A stretch of 64,000 bases of DNA from Ursus arctos (Eukaryota > Chordata > Mammalia > Carnivora > Ursidae), in contig NW_026622886.1 in assembly GCF_023065955.2 (NCBI RefSeq), forward strand, positions 12,224,001 to 12,288,000, given 5' to 3'. Positions within the stretch are counted from its first letter, which is position 1; each line of letters opens with the position of its first letter. The notes beneath the pieces were generated by a model that did not search any database, was not told the origin of the DNA, and saw only the letters and a list, made by a program, of their open reading frames with translations. Below, piece by piece: positions 10,871-21,403 of the stretch. The translations under genes were made by a program, and so were the position numbers.

Positions 10871-11240
10871 ATTAAGGATTGCTCTTTTTATTTCACCAAT
10901 GAGGAAACAGGTTTAGTGATTCCCAGAAGTTCCCTTAGCTAATAACTGGCAGAACCAGCCATGTCCAAATCTTTTTTTTTTTAATATTTTATTTATTTAT
11001 TTGACAGAGAGAGACAGCCAGTGAGAGAGGGAACACAAGCAGGGGGAGTGGGAGAGGAAGAAGCAGGCTTCCAGCAGAGCAGGGAGCCCGATGTGGGGCT
11101 CGATGTGGGGCTCGATCCCAGGACCCTGGGATCACGCCCTGAGCCAAAGGCAGATGCTTAACGACTGAGCCACCCAGGCGCCCCAAATTTAGGTACCAAA
11201 TCTTTTTGTCTCTGAAAATCTGTGCTTTTTCCATTGCTTG
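10871..11240 (-). repeat. MIR SINE split by a CAN-SINE
   Basis: Reversed MIR words 'caccaatgaggaaacaggtt' and 'cttagctaataactggcaga' run up to 10970 and resume after the inserted SINE with 'ctgaaaatctgtgctttttc' (11207-11232). Confidence 0.65.
10965..11207 (-). repeat. Bear-type CAN-SINE with internal 12-bp duplication
   Basis: A minus-strand SINE (about 10977-11184) with 'tttatttgacagagagagac', 'gggagtgggagaggaagaag' body and 'cacccaggcgcccc' head. 'gatgtggggctc' is tandemly doubled (about 11090-11114). A CCAAATCTTTTT duplication flanks it (10965-10976 and 11196-11207), but 11 extra bases (11185-11195) lie between head and duplication. Confidence 0.9.
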
Positions 11241-11454
11241 TCCTATATGATGTTGCTCCCAAATATTTTTACTTATGCCAACCAGGAAATAAAATTTAAA
11301 ATTCATAATCACCAATCACTTGTTGAGCACTTCAGTGTCCAAGAAACAGTTTGGAACTTAAATAATTACGTGACCATTTAGTGAGCATGTAACAGCTCAC
11401 CAGGAGACACGAGCTATTGGCCCAAACTCCTTTTTTAGGAGTGCTTATCTGTTT

Positions 11455-11565
11455 ATTTGTTTTCAGCTTTATTAAGATATAATGGATAAGTAAACATTGT
11501 CTATATTTAAAGTGTACAATGTGATGTTTTGATAACAGGAAGGTACACCTGCATAGAGGAAGCTT
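11455..11565 (-). repeat. Old LINE-1 3' end, antisense
   Basis: 'ttttcagctttattaagata' and 'aaagtgtacaatgtgatgtt' match the reversed 3' end of old L1M-type elements. Short and diverged. Confidence 0.6.
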
Positions 11566-11610
11566 AAATTCTATCAAGAATTTTCCCAGGGGGGAAACAA
11601 AATAATTTTT

Positions 11611-11803
11611 CTCCTTCCATCTTTCCTATCTTGCTCCCTCCTTCATTGTTCCATTTCTTTCTTCCATTCTCTCTCTTCCTTCTTTCCTTTTCCCCCTCCC
11701 TTCCCTTCCCCCTCCCTCCCTTCCTCCCTTCCCTCCCTCCATCCCCTTCCTTCCTTCCTTCCTTCCTTCCTTCCTTTCCTTCCTTCCTTCCTTCCTCTCC
11801 TGC
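11611..11803. repeat. Polypyrimidine (CCTT)n tract
   Basis: About 190 bp almost entirely C/T on the plus strand, ending in a purer (CCTT)n block (11749-11795). It could adopt triplex (H-DNA). The serine/proline- or lysine-rich open frames on either strand come from this tract. Confidence 0.95.
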
Positions 11804-12624
11804 AGAGATGACTGGAATTTAGACCCAAAGCAGCTCTGTGCCGCAGGACCACTCAGTTCAGGGCCTACACAAAGAGAAATACCGCCACCAGAAGTAGCAG
11901 ATGGTGACGTTTCTGGTGTTTCTTTGTTTAGTCAACTTTCAGTGTGAAGCGAACAAGGTGCTTCACTCCCATGTCCCTTGTAGACCTCTGTTATAACCCC
12001 TAGTACGTGATACAGGTTTCCTCTCTATCAGTAAGTAGAGCATTTCCCTGAAAACTTTCATACGCTGAAATCATGTAATGGAAAGAAGGAATTATCATTA
12101 ACTTACATGGAAAAAATGTTGAGCCTTCCTCAGTCCTCCAAAGTAACCTCCCTTAGGCTTTTCTTACACTTTAGGACACATCTCGCTAAGGAATGCACAA
12201 AACAAGTTGAGATAAACAGACACAGCGCAGAGCCAAGGCGGCTGGGTGCGGGGATGCGGAGTGTGGCTCCCGGGGAAGGAGCCTCTCTGTCCTGCTTGGT
12301 CTCCGGGGCGCACTGCCCCTGTTGCAACTCGCTGCAAAACAAATGCTGAATGATAGTTTCCCTTTTCATCTTTTTTTCATAAAAGCAAAAATCCTCTTTG
12401 GATTTCTTTTGGCCAGTTTGAAAACAGATACTAAGGTAGGTCTTTCCTAAAAGCCAAGCGGCATAAGGCAAACTTTAAATGAGCAGGGGATACCTGTCCC
12501 ACAATTTATCTATTTCTGTGATCTCTACTCCACTGGAATGAATCGCCTGAAGGCTTGGGACTAGACTTTTCAAGAATTAAAAGCCTTGTTCGAAAACATA
12601 GTGAGGAGCCCAGTACATGGGTAA
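11804..12624. other. Unique sequence with a small GC-rich patch
   Basis: Around 12225-12320 there are about ten CpGs ('gcggctgggtgcggggatgc'), too short for an island. I see no exon or repeat. Confidence 0.45.
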
Positions 12625-12835
12625 TACAGCAGAGCGGTTACGAGGGTGGGGTCTGAAGGTAGAAGGCAAAGGATTGAACTTGATTCTGTCATTTACCAGC
12701 TTTATGACCAGAGACAAATCATTGAACCTCCCTGAGCCTCAGTTTCTACATCTCTGAAAGAGAGATAACAGAACCTTTTCCTCAGCGTTATTAGGACTGC
12801 CTATGCAGCAATTAATACACGTGGCCTATGATACT
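12625..12835 (+). repeat. MIR SINE
   Basis: A near full-length MIR in sense: 'cagagcggttacgagggtgg', 'tttaccagctttatgacc', 'cctgagcctcagtttctaca', 'gagataacagaacc', then the 3' part. Confidence 0.8.
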
Positions 12836-12837
12836 GA

Positions 12838-13065
12838 TCCCTCTTCCTGAAACGCTTTCCCTGGATATCTACGAGGCGAATTCCCTTATGTCAAGAATCT
12901 GGATATCATCTTTTCAATGAGCTATACCCAGACCATCACATTTTAATCACAATACCCTCTACCCCATCCTTGGTCCCCCAATTCCCCTGTTCTGATTTTA
13001 CTATTTTTATAACAGGTATCATTTTCTAACATACTATATAATTTACTTGTTCATTATGTGCTACT
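12838..13065 (+). repeat. LINE-2 3' end
   Basis: Sense L2 phrases: 'cttcctgaaacgctttccct', 'cccttggt'-type Pro-rich run and 'tactatttttataacaggta' with 'tacttgttcattatgtgcta'. Diverged. Confidence 0.6.
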
Positions 13066-13655
13066 TACTAAGCTGGAAATTCGATATTTGGGACTTAAGG
13101 AGATTCCAGTTCAAAACAGCTGTGTCTGATTACACGTTTGGCCACTTACTGAAGTGTGACATAAGCATGTAATGACTGAGGTTGGCTTCATTTGAAGTAA
13201 GTCCTTGAGCACTAAATCTTCTTAATATTTGTTCCTGAAAAGCTAAAGGAATCCCTCCCCGGAGGTCTGTGTGCAGGGTGATGTGTAGACGTTAGTCTCG
13301 AAGTTCCAGCGAGACCGCCACTTTTGGCCATGGCTGGGTAGCGCCTGTATGACTGACTGTCTTGCTCAGAACAACATAAAGTCTGGAAAGAATAGAAGAG
13401 ACAATTGCCTGAAGACACTGGAAAGTCACCCAAACAGGCAAATTCTGGAGGGGGATTGACTTTTGGAAAAAGGAAATGCCACTGGGGGAGTTCCTGTTCT
13501 TATAGCAGTTCAGGGGGTCGCTGGCCTGAAGACCTAGAGGACAGATCAGAGAGCCGTTCCAGAAGAAGGGAGATTCCCTGGGTGAACAGAACAGAGAGAC
13601 AGAGCCGTAAACTCTGTATATAAACTCGTCTTAAATCCCTGGCTGACCTCTAAAC
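13066..13655. other. Unique sequence
   Basis: No repeat or gene recognised. The open frames 13212-13433 (-) and 13405-13623 (+) overlap on opposite strands and are unlikely to be coding. Confidence 0.4.
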
Positions 13656-14215
13656 TTACATGGGTAGTTAGCAGCAAACTCCTAATGGCTCATCCAAAGC
13701 AAAAAGAACTGGATAAAAATTTCAGCTACTGCCCACTGCAGGGAGACAAAAATCTGAAGCTGAGTTCAGCCAAATTAACTGTTTGATAAGACAAACAAAA
13801 ATCAATACTCTTCATAGGAATATAACTCTATCAAGAGTCCAAACAATGTATCATGTACAATTTCCAGGATACAACCCCAAATTATTTGACATTAAAAAAA
13901 AAACAACAACAGGAAAATGTGACTCATAGTAAAGAAACAGTCAAGGGAGACTGACTTTGAGATGACCCAGAATTTGGAAATTTTGGACAACAATTTTAAA
14001 TCATCTATGATCCTCAAAACCAACTAAAGACAGAAAGTATCAGCAGAAAAAAAGAAATCATAAAATTCAAATGGGAATTTTATGACTGAAAAATGTAATG
14101 TAGGAAAAAAAAGTCACTGGATAGATTAAAGATGAAAAATAGTAAATAAGATAACTAAAGATAAACCAATAGAAGTGTTCTAACACAAAAAACAATGATT
14201 TAAAAAAACACCGTT
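13656..14215 (+). repeat. Old LINE-1 5' region fragment, sense
   Basis: 'atcaaatgggaattttatga'-like text (about 14066-14086), 'actgaaaaatgtaatgtagg' and 'gtcactggatagattaaaga' resemble the 5' region of old L1M elements. No open frame is kept. Confidence 0.5.
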
Positions 14216-14780
14216 TTTCTGGGGGTGGTTTTTGTTTTTGTTTGTTTGTATGTTTGTGGACTACAGCTAGACCATCTGGAGCCTCATTATAGGGACCTTT
14301 CAGAACCCACAGTCTGAGATTGGTGGGTTTACTGCAGGGGCTCTCAGATCACAGCTGGAAGGGGCTGGAGCCCGTTCACAGGCCACGTTAGGATCCACAG
14401 CCTGGATGGAGTTCTGTATGCTTATTACTCAATGCATAGGTAGAGGTGACTCCTGAGTCCCTTGGCACATGGTGCTGGTAACAGCAGCAAGCCAAGTGGG
14501 GATGTAGCTGAGTCCTCAGGTGTATGGGGTTATTTCTAGGCCTGCAGCCAGGATCACAGTTGGTGAGTCAGCAACCTGAGTGTGGGCCTGTTTTCTCAAA
14601 ATGGCTCTCCTCAGTCTTAGACTACACCAGGGTTTCAGGATCTCAAGTGTGGATCCCAAAGTTCCCTCAAAGGTACTTGTCTGTAGATGGATGCCACATT
14701 ACTATTGTTTAGAGGGGATATCGGTGGGGAGGGGAGGGGGGGTATCTTATTCTGCCATCTTGCTGTCATCCCTCTCTACA
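14216..14780 (-). repeat. Old LINE-1 5' UTR-like segment, antisense
   Basis: Near the right end 'attctgccatcttgctgtca' reads in reverse as an L1 start (GCAAGATGGCAGAAT). The inside is G/C-richer with repeated 'gcctgcagccaggatcac'-type words, as in L1 5' UTRs. It may be a separate element from the sense fragment at its left. Confidence 0.4.
14723..14743 (+). other. G-quadruplex-forming motif
   Basis: Consecutive G runs (GGGG, GGGG, then eight G) separated by single A, enough for four tracts of at least three G. It lies in the L1 5' UTR-like segment. Confidence 0.55.
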
Positions 14781-14812
14781 ACCTTGGTTTTTTGATTTAG
14801 CCTTTTCTACAG

Positions 14813-15173
14813 TGTATTAGCTAGGTCTTCCCTCAAAAACAGAATGAGTAAGATATGTCTATATAAAGAAGGAGATGTATTATAAGAAATAAACTCATAT
14901 GATCATGGAGGATGGCAAGCCCAAATCTTCAGTGTGAGCTGGGAGGCTTGAGATCCAGGAGAGCTGATGGTGCTGATGAAATCTAAAGCAGTCTGATAGA
15001 GAATTCCTTCTTGGTCTGGGAATTTGGTCTTTTTGTTCTATTTGGACCTTCCCTTGATTAGATGAGGCCCACCCACATTATAGAGGGTGATTGGGTTACT
15101 CAAAATTCACCAGTTTGAATGGTAATCCCATCCAAAAGCATCATGCAGGTTGACACATCAAATTAACCACCAT
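14813..15173. repeat. LTR-like old repeat, family unassigned
   Basis: Starts TGTATTAGCTAGG and ends near 'ttaaccaccata'. In between are 'gaaggagatgtattataaga', 'catatgatcatggaggatgg', 'gatgaggcccacccacatta' and 'tgacacatcaaattaaccac'. These are familiar from a common mammalian LTR (ERVL/MaLR type) whose name I cannot give with certainty. Confidence 0.55.
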
Positions 15174-16524
15174 ATATGTAACCTGTATTTTCACCATTTT
15201 CAAGACTCTTAATGTCTGTCACCTAGTAACAATATTTGCATTATCCCAAAGTCTGATAGCAGAGCAAGGGAACCAGGTTCTCATCAAATCATAACTCTCT
15301 TTTCCCTGATGTTAGTTATACAAGGTGACCATCCTAAGATGGTTATGGCCACATTGACAAAATCAAATGGAGGTTTAAGGTATTATCTGATCAGTTTTAT
15401 CAACTTCGGCAACCTTTTCAATTAATTAGGAAAAGAAGAAAACTATCTCTTTTCTCAAAGGTATGTCTTTTGGTTTAAATAGTTCATGTCACAGCTTTGC
15501 TTGATGGATACACTGATTTTTTTTTAAGCCATCGATCTTGTTAGCTAGAAACCTTCATAATTTTATAGCTTTAGCTACCGTTTTTAGTGGGAAGAATATT
15601 TTCATGGGTCAAATTATTCATTCTAGTGTATACAAGGCCAAAATTCAATCTGATATTTTACTGTATGAGACCAAAATTTATATAGAAGATATCTACACAC
15701 TATACATACTATGTAAGTTGAGTTTTTTTGTTTTTCTGTGTAATCTTCATAAAGCTTGCTCCCCCTGCCCCTTAAGTAATGTGTTTGGGTTTGAGATAGG
15801 TTAATTTAATGTAAGGTCTACTTGGTTTTCTGAGAGCATCTGACACACTCACCTGGAGAGGCCAAATGCTGATGTGTTATTGACACTGCCGTGGAGCAGT
15901 GTAATCTGACTCATTTATCAGTTTTTCCTCGGGAGGACCTGGAAGTGAGCAAATTTAGAGACTGAATTATCTCTGGCCCTCAGAGCCAGATGGCAAGTTC
16001 CTATGAAGGTGAGAAATATTGCTTCCAGGCATTATTGGAAAGTAATCTCCACACCTGCCACAGCCTATAGAGCAGACTGATAAAAACAGAACATTTTACA
16101 TTCCTCCCACCAACCCATGGCCCCCAAACAAACACTCTACAGCCAGAATCAACTTCAGCATGAAACGTGGAAGTTACCAGTCCCTTTGCTTACAAGTCCC
16201 ATTTGACCCAAACTCTCTCAAATACTGACTCTATACTTTCAAACAGAAAACTTGGGTTAGCTATCACTTTCCATCCAGGTGCTTAAGTAAGTCTTTTCTT
16301 CTTCTTGTCGTTATGAAACAGCATGGTCAAAGGCAGGGAAGAATGAAGAATGGGGAAACACTCATGTGTTGGTTTACGGGAGTATTATTAAAGAGCAGGA
16401 ATTACTTTGCTTCAAAGGAAGAGATTTACAATACCTGTATAATGTTTCTAAAAGGGATAATGAAAGGTTTGACCAGAGTTCTGCTTCTTGCACTGATGGG
16501 TTTTTTGACCTGCGTGTGCATATT
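15174..16524. other. Unique sequence
   Basis: No repeat or exon recognised. A 7-bp-stem inverted repeat sits at 15883-15902. The stretch 15830-16100 is non-repetitive and of mixed composition; conservation cannot be judged from one sequence. Confidence 0.4.
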
Positions 16525-16578
16525 CACACACACACACACAGACACACACACACACACCACACACAACACACATATTTT
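16525..16578. repeat. (CA)n microsatellite
   Basis: About 54 bp of CA units with a G interruption and two ACC interruptions. It accounts for His/Thr-rich and Cys/Val-rich open frames here. Confidence 0.95.
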
Positions 16579-16999
16579 TGTAATATGTGGATTCTATATA
16601 TCTTGCCTGCTTGTTGGGGTTATTAAAGAGTGATTTATTCATTTTGTCACTTGTTTGATGGGAGGGATGAAAACACGGAGAAGGCATGGTCTAGTTTCTG
16701 AAGGAATACATCTTGGGGAAAGGATTAAATTATGTAATAATATGGATAGTAACTCATATTATTTAAGAAAGTTGTTATTGCTCTAATATGTTTTCATAAT
16801 TGGAGGCCTTTTATTTTCATCTAGAAATGCCAAATATGGGCACGTTCAGGATTATTGGAGCCAGATGGTTTATAGTAACGTGTTGAGTTCACATTTTTCA
16901 GAGTTTTTCATAGTTCTATCCATAACATCTTATCATTTTTAACATGAATGTTTCTTATTATTTTCCTTTGGCTGTTTTAAATTAATAAAAAAAAAAAAA
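16579..16999. other. Unique AT-rich sequence
   Basis: Nothing recognised apart from a poly(A) run at 16987-16999. Confidence 0.4.
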
Positions 17000-17200
17000 C
17001 TTGCTAGAGGCATGGAAGAACATGGGCTTTCAAGCTAGCCAGACCTGCCATTGACTCTTGGTTTCACCAGTGAGTCACTGTGACCTTGGGAATGTCACAT
17101 AAACTCTTGACCTTTCTCTATTGTCCTCATCTATTGAATGGGGAGAACAATCTTTAATTCTTAAAGTGTTTTTTATAAGGGTCATCTATGATTCGGTATT
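17000..17200 (+). repeat. MIR SINE
   Basis: Sense MIR: 'gaagaacatgggctttcaag', 'gagtcactgtgaccttggga', 'tgtcctcatctattgaatgg' and 'ggagaacaatctttaattct'. Confidence 0.78.
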
Positions 17201-17370
17201 TTAAAAGCACCTCAGAGGGTAAGTAGTTCTGTAAATGGCAAAAATAAATGGTGGTCTGATTTTGTTTCATTTAAAACCTGATTATTATTATAATATGACA
17301 AATCAATTGAAGACCTCAGACGATGTCATACTTTCCAAACTCAACTCTAAGGAATCATTGCAAGGAGGGC

Positions 17371-17595
17371 TTAAAATTGTTTTTTAATGCTTATTTATTT
17401 GAGAAAGAGAGAGAGTGAGTGAGCAGGGAAAGGGGCAGAGGGAGAGGGAGAGAATCTTAAGCAGACTCCCCGCTGAGTGAGGAGCCAGATGTCATGACCT
17501 AAGGCCAGGACCCCGAGATCATGACCTAAACTGAAATCAAGAGTCAGATGCTTAACCGACTGAGCCACCCAGTTGCCCCTTCAAAATTTTTTTCA
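17371..17595 (-). repeat. CAN-SINE, older subtype
   Basis: A minus-strand SINE (about 17385-17579): 'ttatttgagaaagagagaga', 'gcagactccccgctgagtga', 'accgactgagccacccag', ending 'ttgcccc'. It is flanked by TTAAAATTGTTTTTT (17371) and TTCAAAATTTTTTTC (17580), an imperfect duplication. The following 'acattttagttagttaacaa' (17599-17620) resembles a tiny reversed carnivore L1 3' end. Confidence 0.85.
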
Positions 17596-17639
17596 CTTAC
17601 ATTTTAGTTAGTTAACAAACAGTCAATATTGGGTCTTAA

Positions 17640-18300
17640 AATTTTTAAAAAGCTATCTATGAATGCCCTAAGAAATTTTTGTCATAATAAATAAAGAAGT
17701 CTAGAAAGTCTTTCATATGACATCCTTCTCAGCCTGGGAGGGCAAAATGAAATGTTAAATCCAACAAGGGGTTGAGGACTTCAGGCTGCTGCTATTTTTT
17801 TCCTTCCAAGAGGGATAGCTCTTAATCAGAGTGCATTCTCCATTCAAAATAATCTGTGAAGACTGGCATGAAAATGCAGATTCCTAATTGAACAAAGACA
17901 ATTATTTCCAGATTGAAGTACAGTGGTGAATAGCTCTGTGCTCCAATTATCGTCAGACTTTTATTTCAAATGGGAGGCTGAAATCACAGATGAGTTAGCC
18001 TTAATTGGGAGAAATGGCTGCAATTGTACTTTTAATACCCTACTGTAACATCGTCTGTGTAGGTCACCTTTTCTCATGGATACATGACAGTGCTCTGTTT
18101 ATGTCCATTTGGGGCAGCAAGCTGTAATGGCGAAAGGGATAGCCTTCTCTCAAACAAAGGTAAAAGCACACAGAAGTTACTCAGAGCCAGAAAATGGTAA
18201 AGCTTTTAAATAAAGGAATCAAAGAGTACGTTATTATAGCTACACGTACGTACGATCACAGACTAACGTGAAAACCTAACTCAAGATAGCAGTTCAAGCA
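17640..18300. other. Non-repetitive AT-rich segment, candidate conserved element
   Basis: No repeat can be seen. The part 17800-18150 has several TAAT/ATTA homeodomain-type cores: CCTAATTG (17883), CCAATTAT (17943), CCTTAATTGGG (17999), GCTGTAATGG (18121). This style is seen in developmental enhancers, but only cross-species alignment could show it. No coding frame crosses it. Confidence 0.35.
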
Positions 18301-18689
18301 ACGTTTTCCTTGATCCTGACAATTCTTTCACAATGTAGCCACTTAAAAACTATCAGAAGGTAGCCCAGCCATTGAATAGATGGGCCTGCCCCAAATTAAG
18401 GCAGGTCTAACAGATGAAGGTGATTGAAAAAAACTGAAATAAGAAGGATATATAAAGTCTGTGCTTCTCAAATGACCAGCGAGCACTAAAGGAGTGTCTG
18501 CTGAATGGCTTAGATGGAAATGGTGATGGGTTGGGAGGGATGAAGGTATAGAAACTCTTAGTGACAATTCCTCCCCATAGGATCTTCTTTCCCTCCAGCT
18601 GGGTGCTCTAGACTTGACATGTATGGCCACATCACCAACCATCACGAACCCTTTGCATTTGTGTCGATAGTCCCAGTTTTCAACGGGAT
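18301..18689. other. Unique sequence
   Basis: No repeat recognised. A 100-codon open frame on the minus strand (18343-18645) has no family resemblance. Confidence 0.4.
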
Positions 18690-18850
18690 TTCACAAACTG
18701 CATTTCATCTGATCTTTATCCCTCCAACCTAGGTGTGGTGGATATTATTATCTCATTACATGAGCGAAGAAACAGGCCCAGATCCTTGCCCAGAATGAAT
18801 GAGTGTAGAGCTGGGATTAGGACCCAGCCTCTGATTAATGCTAACTAACC
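18690..18850 (-). repeat. MIR SINE remnant
   Basis: Reversed MIR: 'ttatctcattacatgagcga', 'gaagaaacaggcccagatcc', 'gagctgggattaggacccag'. Confidence 0.72.
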
Positions 18851-18984
18851 CAAGGTGTAACATGTCACTGAAGGAATTTCAAATGACTTCAACACCTTAG
18901 CCTGGGAACCACAACATGCCACTATTTATGGGGCCAGAGAAACAACAAGAAAAACACCTGGGCTGTCTGTTGTCTGACTTTCAT

Positions 18985-19130
18985 TAGTATTTACACTTAG
19001 CAAGATATTTATTGTGATCCCCTTTTTGCAGATGTGGCAACGGGGACACACAAAAGATAAGCAACTCTTCCAAAGTCGTACAATATTTAAGCGCTGGAGC
19101 TAGACCCAAACCCAGACTCACTGATCCAGG
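18985..19130 (-). repeat. MIR SINE remnant
   Basis: Reversed MIR: 'gcagatgtggcaacggggac', 'gataagcaactcttccaaag', 'ggagctagacccaaacccag'. Confidence 0.7.
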
Positions 19131-19149
19131 TTTTTACCTCCAGCCCCTC

Positions 19150-19790
19150 TGGTGTTGTATTTGATGATGGTAAGTGCTGTAGAGAAAAATAAATCTGGAA
19201 AGGATTTGCTGGGGACAGAGAAGTTCCAATTATAGACTGGGTGGCCCATGGAGGCTCTTCTGAAAGGTGACATTGGAGCAAAGACCTGAAGAAGGTGAGG
19301 GAGTGAATCTGCAGATTCTGCATTTAAAGCAGAGGGAGGAGCGAGCAGTACTGAGCTTCTGCCTCCCTGGCCTGTTCGAGGAATAGCACAAAAGGTAACG
19401 TGGCTGGAGCTGAGTGGGCAAGGAGCAAAGTAATAAGGGAGGAGGTCCTGGGAGGTCAAATAGAGCTGGACCTCAGGCTTACATGAAGGCTTTTCTGAGT
19501 GAAATGGAAGCTTGTGGAGGGTTTTGAGTAAAGGATATCATCAACTGACATGTCAAAAAAAAAAAAGAGAGAGAGAGAGAAAAGAAAAGAAAGAAATAGC
19601 TCCAGGTCTGTGCTGGGAATAGATTGAACCAAGGTCCAAGACAGAAACAGGAACATCAATGAGGAGACAAATAATAATAATAAAATAGGCAAAAGATGGT
19701 AACTGGTTCAGGTTAGGGAGATGGTGAGAAATGGTCCGAAAGGTGAAAAATAGGTCTGGCCCTACCCCTGTTGCTGCTTCTTTACCTTGG
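19150..19790 (+). repeat. Second copy of the unassigned old repeat
   Basis: Shares with 9190-10300 the order 'agcagagggaggagcgagca', 'cacaaaaggtaacgtggctg', 'aatggaagcttgtggagggt', 'gggttttgagtaaaggatat' and 'aggttagggagatggtgaga'. An (A/GA)n run lies at 19555-19592. Open frames on the minus strand (19118-19459 and others) run through this repeat. Confidence 0.55.
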
Positions 19791-20465
19791 TTGCTAAGTG
19801 TCTTGGAGACACTGAGTGGGAAAGAGCCCTCCCAGTAAAATGTGGCGGCCATCAGCAGTGGGGAGGAATCTTCTGTGAGGAGTGGAGGAGCGGACAGCCC
19901 TCAGCTGCTGAGCCTTCCTGATCCCCTGCGGCAGCTGCTCCCAGCCCAGGACGGAACCCAGCAAAGTCAAAGGAGCCAGGTTTCTGCCTCAGGCAGGCTC
20001 CTCTCATGCACAATCTTTGCTCTGGCTGGAGACTTCCTCAGGGCCGCATTGCAGTCCAAGGCTCTTCCTGCCTAATCCTCCTTCCTCTCCCCTCTCCTTT
20101 CACAGACATCACCCCTGCACTGCAGTCTGAAGGTCTTCCCACCTATTCCTATTCCCTCTCCCCTGTATCCTTCATAGGGATTTCCCCCCAATAAATCTCT
20201 TGCACTTTATTTTTTTAAAGATTTTATTTATTTTGTTTTAGAGAGAGAGAGAGTGGGGAGAGGGACAGAGGGAGAGAAACTCAAGCATATCTACGCTGAG
20301 CACAGAGCCATGTGGGGCCTCAAGACAAGGACCTTGAGGTCATGACTTGAGCTGAAAGCAAGAGCCAGACGCTTACCCGACTGAGCCACCCGGGCACCCC
20401 TCTCTTGCACTTTAAGTTTCCCTTGGCATCTGCTTCTCAGAGGACACAAACTGACATGCTGGACC
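19791..20465 (+). repeat. LTR-like old repeat split by a SINE
   Basis: Ends with 'cccaataaatctcttgcact' (poly(A) signal near 20190) and, beyond the SINE, 'ggcatctgcttctcagagga' and 'acacaaactgacatg', a common LTR-like 3' end. Family not assigned. The open frame 19842-20075 lies within it. Confidence 0.45.
20196..20414 (-). repeat. CAN-SINE with perfect target-site duplication
   Basis: A minus-strand SINE (20210-20400): 'tttttaaagattttatttat', GA-rich part, 'gaccttgaggtcatgacttg' and head 'gccacccgggcacccc'. It is flanked by the 14-bp duplication TCTCTTGCACTTTA (20196-20209 and 20401-20414). The body differs from the bear-type copies and looks like an older subtype. Confidence 0.95.
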
Positions 20466-20574
20466 TCTCTTATTAACCCTAAACTTCAGCAGTTCTGTCT
20501 TTCTCTCTGCTGAGGTTCTTGGAGCCCCAAATAGCATATCCAATTGTTTGTTCTAGCCAGTAACAAATATGATA

Positions 20575-20815
20575 TGACTAATAATAATCGTGAATATAAA
20601 TTGAGCTCTTACTATGTGTCAAAAACTTGTGCTACAATGTGCTACATGCTTTGCATGGAATATATGTTTTAATCTTTATTACAACCCAATGAGGAATGTA
20701 CTATTTTTGTATGAGAAACTTTGTTTAGAAAGGGTAATGGATTTACCCAAATTCAAACAACTGGTAAATGAAGGAGTTACCATTGAAGTTGGTCAGCTTA
20801 GGCATAGAATCTAAA
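20575..20815 (-). repeat. MIR SINE, nearly full length
   Basis: Reversed MIR throughout: 'attgagctcttactatgtgt', 'caacccaatgaggaatgtac', 'gggtaatggatttacccaaa', 'caactggtaaatgaaggagt'. Confidence 0.8.
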
Positions 20816-21170
20816 CTCTTGCTACTGGGTCAATCTCAGGATGGGGTCTTCCCAGTGCTCTGACCCATTGGCTTCATGCTTCTTGGCTACTTGATGCAAG
20901 TCTCCAAATATCAACAACTTGTCCTTGGTACTCAGCAAGAAAGTGGGGTACCATCCTTATGCTTAGACTTCCAACTTCCCAGGGTCACACAATTCTACTT
21001 CCCTGGAAGAGAACTATTCTCATTTCTCTGCAAATATTAGTCTGATGCCTGGCTAGTGTCTTTGTTACCATATTTCATCACTAATTTTTTATTAATTTTA
21101 ATTAACAACTATTTTATAAAATATCATAGGGTATGGGGAAAGCACTAAATTGAGATCAGAAGACCTGAGT
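20816..21170. other. Unique sequence
   Basis: No repeat or gene recognised. Confidence 0.4.
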
Positions 21171-21403
21171 TCTGGTCCCAATTCTTTTTTTTTTTTTTTT
21201 AAAGATTTTTATTTATTTATTCGACAGAAAGAGACAGCCAGTGAGAGAGGGAACATAAGCAGGGGGAGTGGGAGAGGAAGAAGCAGGCTTCCAGCAGAGG
21301 AGCCTGATGTGGGGCTCGATCCCATAATGCCGGAATCACGCCCTGAGCCGAAGGAAGATGCTTAACTACTGAGCCACCCAGGCGCCCCTCTGGTCCCAAT
21401 TCT
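21171..21403 (-). repeat. Bear-type CAN-SINE with perfect target-site duplication
   Basis: A minus-strand SINE (21186-21388): poly(T), 'ttattcgacagaaagagaca', 'gggagtgggagaggaagaag', 'ccacccaggcgcccc'. It is flanked by the exact 15-bp TCTGGTCCCAATTCT (21171-21185 and 21389-21403). The intact duplication points to a fairly recent insertion. Confidence 0.96.

Noticed and set aside
15883..15902. Hairpin ACACTGC...GCAGTGT as a microRNA precursor
   Set aside because: The stem is only 7 bp and does not extend; far short of a precursor hairpin.
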